DNA from: a virus
Direction: 5' to 3' (one strand)
Virus record (IMG/VR): IMGVR_UViG_3300023118_000014
Location: 1-43,827 of that record
Length of the DNA: 43,827 bases
Positions 1-6,772 of this stretch are shown here, in pieces. Numbering within the stretch: the first letter of the stretch is position 1; the number at the start of each line of letters is the position of its first letter. The notes under the pieces were generated by a model. It ran no database searches. It saw only the letters and a program-made list of their open reading frames with translations, and was not told the DNA's origin. The translations under genes and the position numbers were made by a program.

Positions 1-136
1 GTTCCCAACCGACCAATGTTGAATCCGGCGGTGACGGCAAGCTGTCGTCAAAGTCGAACAGGCAGGACACTTTTTCGCTGATGGCCGCACGGCTCTTTGT
101 CTCGATACGTGCCATTCGGGCCGCTTTGTTCGACGT
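1..136. repeat. terminal direct repeat, left copy
   Basis: The first 136 bases repeat the last 138 bases (43690-43827). The only difference is two bases missing near base 11 here: this end reads AACCGACCAATG, the right end AACCGTGACCAATG. The repeat lies inside one gene and shows that the sequence closes into a circle or comes from a circularly permuted population. The two-base gap would break the reading frame of the gp10-like gene, whereas the right copy keeps it open, so the left copy most likely carries a read-end or assembly error. Confidence 0.95.
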
Positions 137-1723
137 GGGCTTATTCACATCAGAGAACAGCGGGACGTAAACGCCCGTATACGGCGCCCCCCGATCTGCA
201 CCGCCAACCATAGCCTCAATAACGCGCCCTTCCTCAGAACCAAAGAACAGCCGCCCATTCCACGACAGAACGCAATTGGCGCGCCATCCCGTAAACGGCG
301 CCCAAGCCCCGGTGCTGGCGTTCGAGACGAACCACACCGGATCGAGCGAATCCGCGTTGGGCGGAATAACAATCGCCATCTGGCCCTCAGGCCAAACCTC
401 GCAGTGCCAGTTGCGACCGCGTTCGCTAATGGCATCGTTCCAGGCCACTTCAATGGGATAACTCACGGCATTCGGCGCCAGCACAGAATAGTCAACCTGC
501 ACGGCCTTGGAGAGCGCTATGTCACCCACGTCTGTCGCAATGACCAGATCGCCGCCGGCTCGGATAAAGCCATTCTTTCCGAGCGGCTTGCCGACGCGAT
601 ACACACCGACAATCGCCCACGATGCATCAGATGGCGAAACGCCCTGAAACACCGCGCTTTCACCTTCCGTCGTGGTAAAGACGTTCTGCGACGAAAGACC
701 CCCCGAATCAGATGATGACAGCGACCACGACTGGCCCCACAGAAGTGACCCACCCTTATCGAGGAAGCCGTTCAGTGGATAGGGCTTCAACTCACCCCCC
801 ACCATATCAGGCTCAAGATACCATGCATGGAGACTGTTCTTTTGGATGAAGTACAGCGCTTCCTTGTACACCCAGACGTATGCCAGATCGGCCGTTGTCA
901 ATGGTGAGCCACCCGGGAACGTGATTGCCGTGGCCGCGATAACCGGTGCGCCGTTGGCGACAGCAGCACCGCCCATGTCTCCGTTGAGTGCTTCGTTGTT
1001 CTGGAAGGTGCCGGACACGTTGACCAGATAAAGGATTCCCTCTCCCGGCGTCGCAGACGGCACAACTTTGTAGACATCTCCGGTAGCTGCCGAAGTCGCT
1101 CCGGTCACAAGCTCGCCGTCCTCAAAAGCAGTCGTCTCGGCATCATAAGCGAGCCTGATCACGTCGCTGCCATCGTACGGGTAAAACTCTTCGCCATCGA
1201 ATATGAAGGCAGTTGAATTACCGTTCACACCTATAAGATAAGTGCCTCCGGTCGTTCCGAACTGAACCGTGGTCCAATCACCGCCAGCGGTGTTTTTAAA
1301 GACATCCATTCCTTCCGCAGAACTTTCACCGAGCGTGTTGTCCGCTTCATCGGCAAGAAGATCATCGCCCTGATCTGTCGAAAGGCTGAAATTCTCAGGA
1401 TAAACAACGTTTGAAATATCGTAAATCGTCGTCTCGTTCGCCGCAAACATCCGGCTGTTTTCACCGACGATGTACTTGAACAACGAGATAACAGGTAGGC
1501 CATCACGGCCGATCTGCGCATAGGGCACAGATCCACGCCGAAGAATGCATCCCGTAGCCGTCGGGAAAAAGTTGTCCAGCCGGTCAGCTCCCTGAGGCAT
1601 ATCCTGACCATTAGGTATTGCCAGCGCCCGGTTGCTGATCCAGCCACCCACAGGCGCCGTGAAAGTTGCGACCTCTGACCGTCTCGCACGCTGCGGTGAC
1701 GACGCGGGCGCCATACGAAGCAT
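1..1723 (-). CDS. P22 gp10-like packaged-DNA stabilisation / tail protein (N-terminal 84%, continues at 43806)
   Basis: Reading the minus strand from the ATG at 1723 gives one uninterrupted frame to the window edge. The last in-frame codons continue at 43806-43489, giving a 641-residue protein (536 codons here plus 105 after the join). The start overlaps the stop of the upstream head-completion gene as ATGA; a second ATG lies three codons later. Early residues include APVGGWISNR, PQGADRLDNFFPTATG and LRRGSVPYAQIG, the usual opening of the phage tail/stabilisation family that follows head-completion proteins: a modest basic start, then a WxxxxAL...NxFPTxxGxxLRxG signature and beta-rich sequence. 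By position it corresponds to P22 gp10, which plugs the portal after packaging. The gp10 name is inferred from gene order and this signature. It is longer than P22 gp10 and may combine hub functions. Confidence 0.82.
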   Translation of the reverse strand, partial: MLRMAPASSPQRARRSEVATFTAPVGGWISNRALAIPNGQDMPQGADRLDNFFPTATGCILRRGSVPYAQIGRDGLPVISLFKYIVGENSRMFAANETTIYDISNVVYPENFSLSTDQGDDLLADEADNTLGESSAEGMDVFKNTAGGDWTTVQFGTTGGTYLIGVNGNSTAFIFDGEEFYPYDGSDVIRLAYDAETTAFEDGELVTGATSAATGDVYKVVPSATPGEGILYLVNVSGTFQNNEALNGDMGGAAVANGAPVIAATAITFPGGSPLTTADLAYVWVYKEALYFIQKNSLHAWYLEPDMVGGELKPYPLNGFLDKGGSLLWGQSWSLSSSDSGGLSSQNVFTTTEGESAVFQGVSPSDASWAIVGVYRVGKPLGKNGFIRAGGDLVIATDVGDIALSKAVQVDYSVLAPNAVSYPIEVAWNDAISERGRNWHCEVWPEGQMAIVIPPNADSLDPVWFVSNASTGAWAPFTGWRANCVLSWNGRLFFGSEEGRVIEAMVGGADRGAPYTGVYVPLFSDVNKPTSNKAARMARIETKSRAAISEKVSCLFDFDDSLPSPPDSTLVGWE

Positions 1724-2421
1724 CAGCCCAAGCTCCATGGCCATGCCAGCCGCGTATTCAGGCTGGACAGCCGGCCATATCCCTTACGGATTGTCCGAGC
1801 CCCCCTATCCCGCGTCATGGCCTGTGAAAGAGCGATGTCAGAATTCTTGATGTCCTCCTGATAATCCATGCCCTTCATCGACTTCCAACGCCAGATGAGG
1901 GCCAGGGTCAAAAGCCGGTCATCCAGCACGAACAGGTCATCATCCCGGTCGAAAACGCCCTTTCCCGCTCCGCCGGCCGATGTCGCCCAATACCGGCTCA
2001 CATAAGGGAAAGTCGCTACGGCTCCGCTGGCTGGCGCCGGGTAAAATTGGAATTTGTTGCCACGGATCATCCATGCGCCGGGCGTGATCGTAAACCCCTG
2101 CGCTTCAAGTAACGTCCATTGACCGTAATCAGTGATGTGCTCATATCCCCAGCACCAATTGCTGGGGTCATAAATTTCCGTCGCCTGCACCATGCGATCA
2201 TAATCCGCAGGAAGCGGGTATTCGAGCGAAGCGCCATCCCCCGTAATAGGGTTGTATTCGATCAACGCCTGCCAATCACATGCCTTTGCGATATCGGTAG
2301 CCGCCTCGTTGGCGAGACTTGCGATTTCCACGCAAATCTCATCATCCGAGGCGAACACCGAATTCGGCCGTCTCGCGACAAGCCTCGCAATGGCATCCTG
2401 ACAAGCGCTAAGAGCGGTCAT
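1723..2421 (-). CDS. head-completion / portal-adaptor protein (P22 gp4 position)
   Basis: This 232-residue protein lies between the 237-residue protein and the gp10-like gene, the slot of the P22 gp4 tail accessory factor that caps the portal. It opens with a helical segment (ALSACQDAIARLVARRP), followed by IASLANEAATDIAKACDWQ and a region rich in Trp/Tyr (NWCWGYEHITDYGQW, MIRGNKFQFYPAP). This pattern is typical of short-tail head-closure proteins. A C-terminal LTLALIWRWKSMKGMDYQED helix matches the family's packing helix. The start shares one base with the preceding stop (TGATG) and the stop overlaps the next ATG, so translation is coupled both ways. Function is inferred from fold-type signature and synteny. 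Confidence 0.8.
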   Translation of the reverse strand: MTALSACQDAIARLVARRPNSVFASDDEICVEIASLANEAATDIAKACDWQALIEYNPITGDGASLEYPLPADYDRMVQATEIYDPSNWCWGYEHITDYGQWTLLEAQGFTITPGAWMIRGNKFQFYPAPASGAVATFPYVSRYWATSAGGAGKGVFDRDDDLFVLDDRLLTLALIWRWKSMKGMDYQEDIKNSDIALSQAMTRDRGARTIRKGYGRLSSLNTRLAWPWSLG

Positions 2422-3134
2422 CAGGCGGCCGACAGCTCACGCAGTGACGACATGAGGGTCGCCCGTGATGGGTTGCCGGCGGGCTTGCGGCCGATCTTGA
2501 GTGCAATCGCCTCCTTCAACTGTTCGTCGGTCATGGTTTCGAACTCGTCATCGGCGGCCTTGATAGCGGCTTCGACTTCGCCCGGCGTGGGCTCCTTGGC
2601 CGGGATTTTCGACCGAAGATCCGCGAGCTGGGCTTCCAGTTCCGAGATGCGATTTGCACTGTTCACTCCACTCGAACGATCGGCCATGTAACGACGCGCC
2701 ATTTCCTTGAGCGGGTTGGCGTTCATCTGCAGGCTCTTCAGGTTCGGGCCTTCCAGGTGATGAAGGGCCTCGATGGAGTAAATGCGTAGCGCGCGGCACA
2801 GTGAAAGCTGCGCATCTGAAATGCCATGGGGCTTGAGCATCTCCAGCGGAGTACCGGCGGCCTTCTGGTCGTTGCCAGCGAGGAATTCGCGGTACTGTTC
2901 CGCCCAACGCTCGGCATAGGTGATCGTTCGGTGCCCATCGCGTTTCCAGAACGCATTGGCCGGGAATACCGGGGAGTACAACTTCGACCCGGCAAAGCGA
3001 ACCTCGACCACCTCAAGCGTTTCCAGGACCGGCTGGCCCTCGCGCTCGGAAGCCGGCACATTCTCCACGGTGATGTGCTTGAAGATCGGCGTAACCGTAA
3101 TATCACGGGTATCGATGGGGACCGAAAGGGTCAT
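2421..3134 (-). CDS. virion-associated hypothetical protein, 237 aa
   Basis: The frame is open much further upstream, but the ATG at 3134 is preceded by AGGAAA at a good distance and follows directly after a terminator, so I start it there. The N-terminal half is beta-rich and contains a YSPVFPANAFWKRDG stretch. The C-terminal part is helical, with a coiled-coil-like run (ANRISELEAQLADLRSKI) and an acidic helix-extension domain ending in a Lys/Arg-rich tail (LKIGRKPAG..SRATLMSSLREL), possibly a small SAP/HeH-type DNA-end motif. It sits between the decoration-like and head-completion genes, so it is probably part of the capsid or connector. I do not recognise a specific family. Confidence 0.7.
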   Translation of the reverse strand: MTLSVPIDTRDITVTPIFKHITVENVPASEREGQPVLETLEVVEVRFAGSKLYSPVFPANAFWKRDGHRTITYAERWAEQYREFLAGNDQKAAGTPLEMLKPHGISDAQLSLCRALRIYSIEALHHLEGPNLKSLQMNANPLKEMARRYMADRSSGVNSANRISELEAQLADLRSKIPAKEPTPGEVEAAIKAADDEFETMTDEQLKEAIALKIGRKPAGNPSRATLMSSLRELSAA

Positions 3135-3160
3135 TGTGTTTTCCTGTCTGAGGGGAATGG

Positions 3161-3183
3161 AAAGGGGCGCCCGAAGGCGCCCC
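3161..3183 (-). terminator. intrinsic terminator with UUCG tetraloop
   Basis: On the minus strand GGGGCGCC-TTCG-GGCGCCCC forms an 8-bp GC stem with a UUCG loop, followed by TTT. It falls after the coat and decoration-like genes and 27 bases before the next start codon. Its likely role is to lower transcription past the abundant capsid proteins. The T run is short, so termination is probably partial. Confidence 0.75.
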
Positions 3184-3189
3184 CAGTTG

Positions 3190-3558
3190 TTAGGCCGGCA
3201 CCGCATTCTTGGCGCCGCGGCTGACGTGGAAGTACTGACCCGACACGATGGCGGTATTGACGGGGGTGTAGAATCCGCCAGCGCCGGTCGCGACAGTGTA
3301 GGCCGGGACAGTGATAGTAACCTGGGTTCCGGTCGTGGCCGTAGCCGCGATGTCCGCAGAGGCACGAACCCAGATATACTCACGGCCATCATCACCGAAC
3401 TCGGTATTGCCGAGTTTGTAGGACGGCGAAGAGATGCCGCCCACGACGGTCGTACCATCGTAGACGCCGGCCAGATCCCAGTAGGGAAGACCGGTGAATA
3501 CGTCATCGAGTTGCGGTCCAAGCTGGGGCGTGGACCGGAAGGGGACAGAGTTAGCCAT
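3190..3558 (-). CDS. capsid decoration-like protein
   Basis: This 122-residue protein follows the major coat gene immediately, with its own SD (AGGAAA, 7 bases before ATG). It is Gly/Thr/Val-rich and beta-predicted (YTVATGAGGFYTPVNTAIVSGQYFHVSRG), without cysteine or a transmembrane segment, and is about the size of phage decoration/cement proteins. A terminator follows the stop codon, which fits a gene expressed at high level with the coat protein. The decoration role is inferred from position, size and composition; I recognise no named family. Confidence 0.68.
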   Translation of the reverse strand: MANSVPFRSTPQLGPQLDDVFTGLPYWDLAGVYDGTTVVGGISSPSYKLGNTEFGDDGREYIWVRASADIAATATTGTQVTITVPAYTVATGAGGFYTPVNTAIVSGQYFHVSRGAKNAVPA

Positions 3559-3576
3559 TTCGGTTTTCCTTTCTGT

Positions 3577-4590
3577 TTAGGCGACGGTGCGCAGGCGCCA
3601 GGAGAACAGCGGGTTTTCAAGCACCATCTGGCCCGACCACACGATGCCCTGAGCGACCGCGTCCTGATTGATCGGGCGCATACCATCACCAGGATGGAAC
3701 GGCACGAACGACTGACCGGGGAACTCATAGATAGACATCGACTGCGTATCGATGCCGTAGATGGTGTTGGCGGGCATGACGTTGCCGACGCCGCCAGCCG
3801 CAACGATTTCGACCAGACCGGCAGGCGTGTGATAAGCCAGACCGGCATATCCCAGGCGAGCCGAACGCTCCGTTGCGAGGCGCTGATGCGCAACGAACGA
3901 GGCCGACACAGCCTGATAGGCCAGACCGTCCGCAATCAGCAGGTCCGCATACTGACCGTTGCGCGAGCGGTTGAGCGAGATGCGCTCAATGATCGGGCGG
4001 GCAGTAGTCGCGTCCCAGGTGGTGCCAATGTCGGTGAAGTCCGTCGTGGCGTTGAACGAAGAGGTTCGCCAGTTCGGAACGTCCGCACGGTCGATGCCGC
4101 CGTACACGCCGGTGTTCGCCACAATCGGAATGGCGCCGCCGAGGCCAACCATCTGACGACCGCCAGAGCCGGTGCCGTCACCTACCAGAGCAACTTCGAA
4201 CTCTTCCTTCACTGCCTTCTCAGCCGCGCGGACGTAGAAGGACATGAGGTCAATGACCTCTTCCTCACCGCGGGTGTAAAGTAGTTCGGTGCCGGTCAGT
4301 GAGAACATGGACACGACACGGGACCAGTTGAAGACCGCCGAGTTCAGCAGTTCCTTCGGCGTGATCTCGATCTTGTCGTAGCCAGTGAACCACTGCGCCT
4401 GCAGCTTGTCGAACTCGATCGGAACGCGAAGCTCCGGTCCGCCGGCACGCTTGATCTGGATGCGGCCGCTGTCACGCAGGATGCGGGTCAGTGGGGTCGC
4501 ATTGTAGACGATGTCCTGGATTTTCTTCGACCGCTTGGCGACAGCCGCAGTAAGAAGCTGCCGGTAATGGCGGTCATCAACGATGGCCAT
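3577..4590 (-). CDS. major capsid protein
   Basis: The 337-residue product lies directly downstream of the scaffold gene, the usual scaffold-coat order. It has the layout of an HK97-fold coat. A helical N-arm (DDRHYRQLLTAAVAKRSKKIQD) leads to an E-loop-like region around WFTGYDKIEITPKE, then a spine helix (DLMSFYVRAAEKAVKEEFEVALVGDG) followed by the GTGSGGRQMVGL turn, and an A-domain ending PLFSWRLRTVA. The motif ITPKELLNSAVFNWSRVVS resembles the coat family of alphaproteobacterial podoviruses. SD AAAGGAAA precedes the ATG. It should be the most abundant virion protein, assembled on the scaffold at 4611-5804. Confidence 0.88.
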   Translation of the reverse strand: MAIVDDRHYRQLLTAAVAKRSKKIQDIVYNATPLTRILRDSGRIQIKRAGGPELRVPIEFDKLQAQWFTGYDKIEITPKELLNSAVFNWSRVVSMFSLTGTELLYTRGEEEVIDLMSFYVRAAEKAVKEEFEVALVGDGTGSGGRQMVGLGGAIPIVANTGVYGGIDRADVPNWRTSSFNATTDFTDIGTTWDATTARPIIERISLNRSRNGQYADLLIADGLAYQAVSASFVAHQRLATERSARLGYAGLAYHTPAGLVEIVAAGGVGNVMPANTIYGIDTQSMSIYEFPGQSFVPFHPGDGMRPINQDAVAQGIVWSGQMVLENPLFSWRLRTVA

Positions 4591-4610
4591 TGTGATTTCC
4601 TTTCAGGGAT

Positions 4611-5804
4611 TTATGCAGACATTCGACGCAATTCCTTGCGCAACATCTTTGTGAGGTCTTCATCGGTTTCCTCGATTTCGGTATCGACACCGTCATCGGG
4701 AGCGCCACGGATGGACTTGGTGCCCTTGTCAAGCTTTGCAGGACGGGCGGCTTCGGCGGCAGGAGCCTCGCGAGCCTGAGAGGCCTCGACTGCGGAAGTC
4801 GGATTGATCCGAACAGCCATGTCGTAGGCAGCTTCAAGCTTCTCATGAGGCGTCAGGGACGCCGGAATCTTGCCGGACTGCAGGAAGAACGCGATGTCGT
4901 CCTGCAGTTCGTCGTATCGCGGGTTTGCGGCCCGGAATGGGTTGATGATCTCCGCCGCAGCCTTCTCCTGGCGCATCTCGTTGATCGTCTGTTCGAGTTG
5001 TTCGACCTTCCCGCCCATCTGCTGCACAGCAGGATCGGGCGTAGGTGCCGCGGCCGGCGCGCGGTGCGCTTCCGGGTTATTCAAGACGTGGTTGGCATAC
5101 TGCTCCGGCGTAATGCCGCGCGTTGCCATGATCTGGCGGATAGCCTCAATCGGGTTGGACTGCAGCAGGCCGTCAAGCGCGGTATAGCGCTCCATGGCTT
5201 CAGGAACGGAAGTCTTGTACTGCTTGGCCATCTCATCAAACTTGGCCAGCTTCTGCCAGTTCTCGTGGCTTTCCTTGTATTGAGTAACTTCAGTCTCGTG
5301 CTCGCGGTACATGCGATCAATGGCCGATTTGACCACGTTCGGCACATTGCCCCAGGCTTCCTTCTCCTTGGGGAGAAACCGGGCAGGCGGCTCGACATGC
5401 TGGCGGCCCTCAGACGGACGCTTATCCGTGGCCTCCTGCCCGGTTGCGGCCTTCTCAGGCGCGCCCTCTTTGCCTTCTGGAGCGGCTTCCACCTTCTCCT
5501 GCTTGGCGAATTTACCGTCCTTGGCTCGCTCGGCCTTCTCTTCCTTGGCCTTGTCGGCTTCAGCCTTGTCTTCCTTGGCTTCCTTCGGCTTGTCGTCTTC
5601 TACCTTGGCCTCTGGCTTTTCGGCCTCCCGGATGCTCTTCAGTTCAGCATCGAGCACGCTCTCGATCGAGTCGTCCCCCTTCCCCTCAGCGTCAGCAAGC
5701 TGCGGAGCACCGCCTCCTGATTCCAGATTGATGGTGTTGGGGTCCAGAGTAGTGGACAGGTTTACGGTCCCCGGCTGTGAAGCCGTGGTTTGTTCGATGT
5801 TCAT
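4611..5804 (-). CDS. capsid scaffolding protein
   Basis: This 397-residue, highly charged protein lies between the head genes and the coat gene. Residues ~50-130 are an almost unbroken Lys/Glu/Ala run predicted to be disordered or coiled coil. A central helical domain (NVPNVVKSAIDRMYREHETE, DEMAKQYKTSVPEAMERYTALDGLL) precedes a Pro/Ala hinge. The C-terminal segment is again charged and ends LTKMLRKELRRMSA, a basic helix of the kind scaffolds use to bind coat protein. SD AAGGGA precedes the ATG. The role is to template procapsid assembly and then leave. There is no visible protease domain, so release rather than self-cleavage is likely. Confidence 0.87.
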   Translation of the reverse strand: MNIEQTTASQPGTVNLSTTLDPNTINLESGGGAPQLADAEGKGDDSIESVLDAELKSIREAEKPEAKVEDDKPKEAKEDKAEADKAKEEKAERAKDGKFAKQEKVEAAPEGKEGAPEKAATGQEATDKRPSEGRQHVEPPARFLPKEKEAWGNVPNVVKSAIDRMYREHETEVTQYKESHENWQKLAKFDEMAKQYKTSVPEAMERYTALDGLLQSNPIEAIRQIMATRGITPEQYANHVLNNPEAHRAPAAAPTPDPAVQQMGGKVEQLEQTINEMRQEKAAAEIINPFRAANPRYDELQDDIAFFLQSGKIPASLTPHEKLEAAYDMAVRINPTSAVEASQAREAPAAEAARPAKLDKGTKSIRGAPDDGVDTEIEETDEDLTKMLRKELRRMSA

Positions 5805-5832
5805 TTTAATTCCCTTGTCTGAGGAGGGGTGT

Positions 5833-5838
5833 TAAACT
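5833..5838 (+). promoter_or_regulatory. -10-like box for a leaderless transcript (5845 gene)
   Basis: TAAACT ends exactly six bases before the ATG at 5845. The same spacing and nearly the same box occur before the genes at 20206 (TAAAGT) and 31747 (TAAACT). The purine-rich AGGAGGGG at 5822-5829 is 15 bases from the ATG, too far for a normal SD, so a leaderless message is more plausible. No convincing -35 is visible at 16-18 bases. Confidence 0.4.
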
Positions 5839-5844
5839 GCAGCC

Positions 5845-6030
5845 ATGGACAAACATGACCAAATCGCGGACGTGATCCGCTCGTTGCAATCCGATATGGA
5901 GCGCGCCCTATATCCGCAGGGCCGGCAAGCTGAGTACGAGCGCATCAGTAGGATGTGTGACTTGATTCCGACCGCCGCGGGCGGAATTGACCGATCTCCC
6001 AGCCACTATTGGAAGAATTCTGATTACTAA
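5845..6030 (+). CDS. small plus-strand gene inside the head operon (moron-like), 61 aa
   Basis: This ORF fills most of the 222-base gap between the scaffold gene and the 117-residue gene, on the opposite strand to every neighbour. It encodes a hydrophilic helical peptide (DKHDQIADVIRSLQSDMERAL..EYERISRMCDLIP) with one cysteine and no membrane segment. A -10-like TAAACT lies six bases before the ATG. Its stop (TAA) overlaps the stop of the converging minus-strand gene. Opposite orientation plus its own promoter is typical of a moron expressed in the lysogen. Function unknown. Confidence 0.5.
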   Translation: MDKHDQIADVIRSLQSDMERALYPQGRQAEYERISRMCDLIPTAAGGIDRSPSHYWKNSDY

Positions 6031-6380
6031 TCTTCAAGGTACGCAATATCTGGCAGCTTGCCCGCAGCAACGTCAGCCACGGCATGGCGGACATCATCAC
6101 GAAGCTCCGTCTCGCTGCTCTGATGCTCAACCCACGGCATGGAGTCGTTGCCTAGCTCGATGAAATCGATTCCGTGCGGGTTTCCTGATGCCCTGTGCGA
6201 GCGCGCCAGGCCTGCCTTGGTGGAATAGTACTTTCCATCCGCGGATGATTGGACGGGCTCCGCAAAGCTGCCAATGACCATAGGCGCCGCAAGGCTGGAT
6301 CGATTGCTGGGGACAGACTCACGGACCTTGCGCATGACCTGACGACCGTTTCCCTTGTCGAACCAGCGATACTCAGCCAT
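6027..6380 (-). CDS. hypothetical structural-module protein, 117 aa
   Basis: It opens MAEYRWFDKGNGRQVMRKVRE and contains SFAEPVQSSADGKYYSTKAGLARSHRASGNPHG, a segment common in small alphaproteobacterial phage proteins lying between portal and scaffold. No membrane segment or metal cluster is visible. The start shares one base with the stop of the 71-residue gene (TGATG). It converges on the plus-strand gene at 5845-6030. A role in capsid morphogenesis is possible, but only from position. Confidence 0.65.
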   Translation of the reverse strand: MAEYRWFDKGNGRQVMRKVRESVPSNRSSLAAPMVIGSFAEPVQSSADGKYYSTKAGLARSHRASGNPHGIDFIELGNDSMPWVEHQSSETELRDDVRHAVADVAAGKLPDIAYLED

Positions 6381-6595
6381 CAGGCTTTGAGAGCCGCGAT
6401 GATAGCGTTGATCTTCGCCTTGTTGGCATTTGCCAACGCGATGGCTGTTGCCAGATCAGTCGCATCAGCCGTGGCAACAGGGGTCAATGCCGCAATGGCT
6501 GCCTTGGCGGCAATAGCAGCGTCAATCTGGGTAGCCACCTCTTTCGCAAGGGGCGGCACCATGCTCAGTTCGCAAAGTCGTCGGGCGTTAGCCAT
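6380..6595 (-). CDS. small Ala-rich head-module protein, 71 aa
   Basis: A strong SD (CAGGAG) lies 7 bases before the ATG. The product is extremely Ala-rich and wholly helical: after MANARRLCELSMVPPLAKEV come imperfect heptads such as IDAAIAAKAAIAAL and ATAIALANANKAKINAIIAALKA, which could form a trimeric coiled coil. It is coupled to the 117-residue gene by TGATG. Its place in the portal-scaffold interval suggests a minor head component; I recognise no family. Confidence 0.68.
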   Translation of the reverse strand: MANARRLCELSMVPPLAKEVATQIDAAIAAKAAIAALTPVATADATDLATAIALANANKAKINAIIAALKA

Positions 6596-6607
6596 GTCGT
6601 TCTCCTG

Positions 6608-6772
6608 TTAATCCGGCAGACCTTCAATAATCAGCGGGATACCGTTCTCTTCAACAATCACAATCGGGGCGCCAAGGCCGTTCGTTGCTACGGTCGCAGC
6701 AGGTGCATTGGCTTCAACCGGAATGACAGGAATGCCCAGACCATTCGATGCGATGACAACTGGGAAGCCCAT
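6608..6772 (-). CDS. 54-aa two-repeat beta peptide between portal and head genes
   Basis: This short gene starts with an ATG sharing one base with the portal stop (TGATG) and ends TAA. The protein contains two near-copies of one unit: NGLGIPVIPVEANAP and NGLGAPIVIVEENGIP, each Asn-Gly-Leu-Gly followed by alternating Ile/Val and Pro. Similar ENGxGxPVxxVE peptides occur next to portal genes in other alphaproteobacterial phages (recalled, not searched). The repeat, the coupling and the exact fit between two genes support it as real despite its size. It may be a small decoration or connector peptide. Confidence 0.68.
   Translation of the reverse strand: MGFPVVIASNGLGIPVIPVEANAPAATVATNGLGAPIVIVEENGIPLIIEGLPD

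Noticed and set aside
2421-3935. 504-codon minus-strand frame treated as one gene
   Set aside because: The upstream half overlaps the coat and decoration-like genes in another frame, and a terminator plus SD mark the real start at 3134.
2920-4284. 454-codon plus-strand ORF
   Set aside because: Antisense to the coat gene and neighbours; Arg/His-rich composition typical of a shadow frame and no motifs.
4845-5720. 291-codon plus-strand ORF
   Set aside because: Mirror of the Lys/Glu-rich scaffold gene; its Leu/Phe runs are the antisense of Lys/Glu codons.
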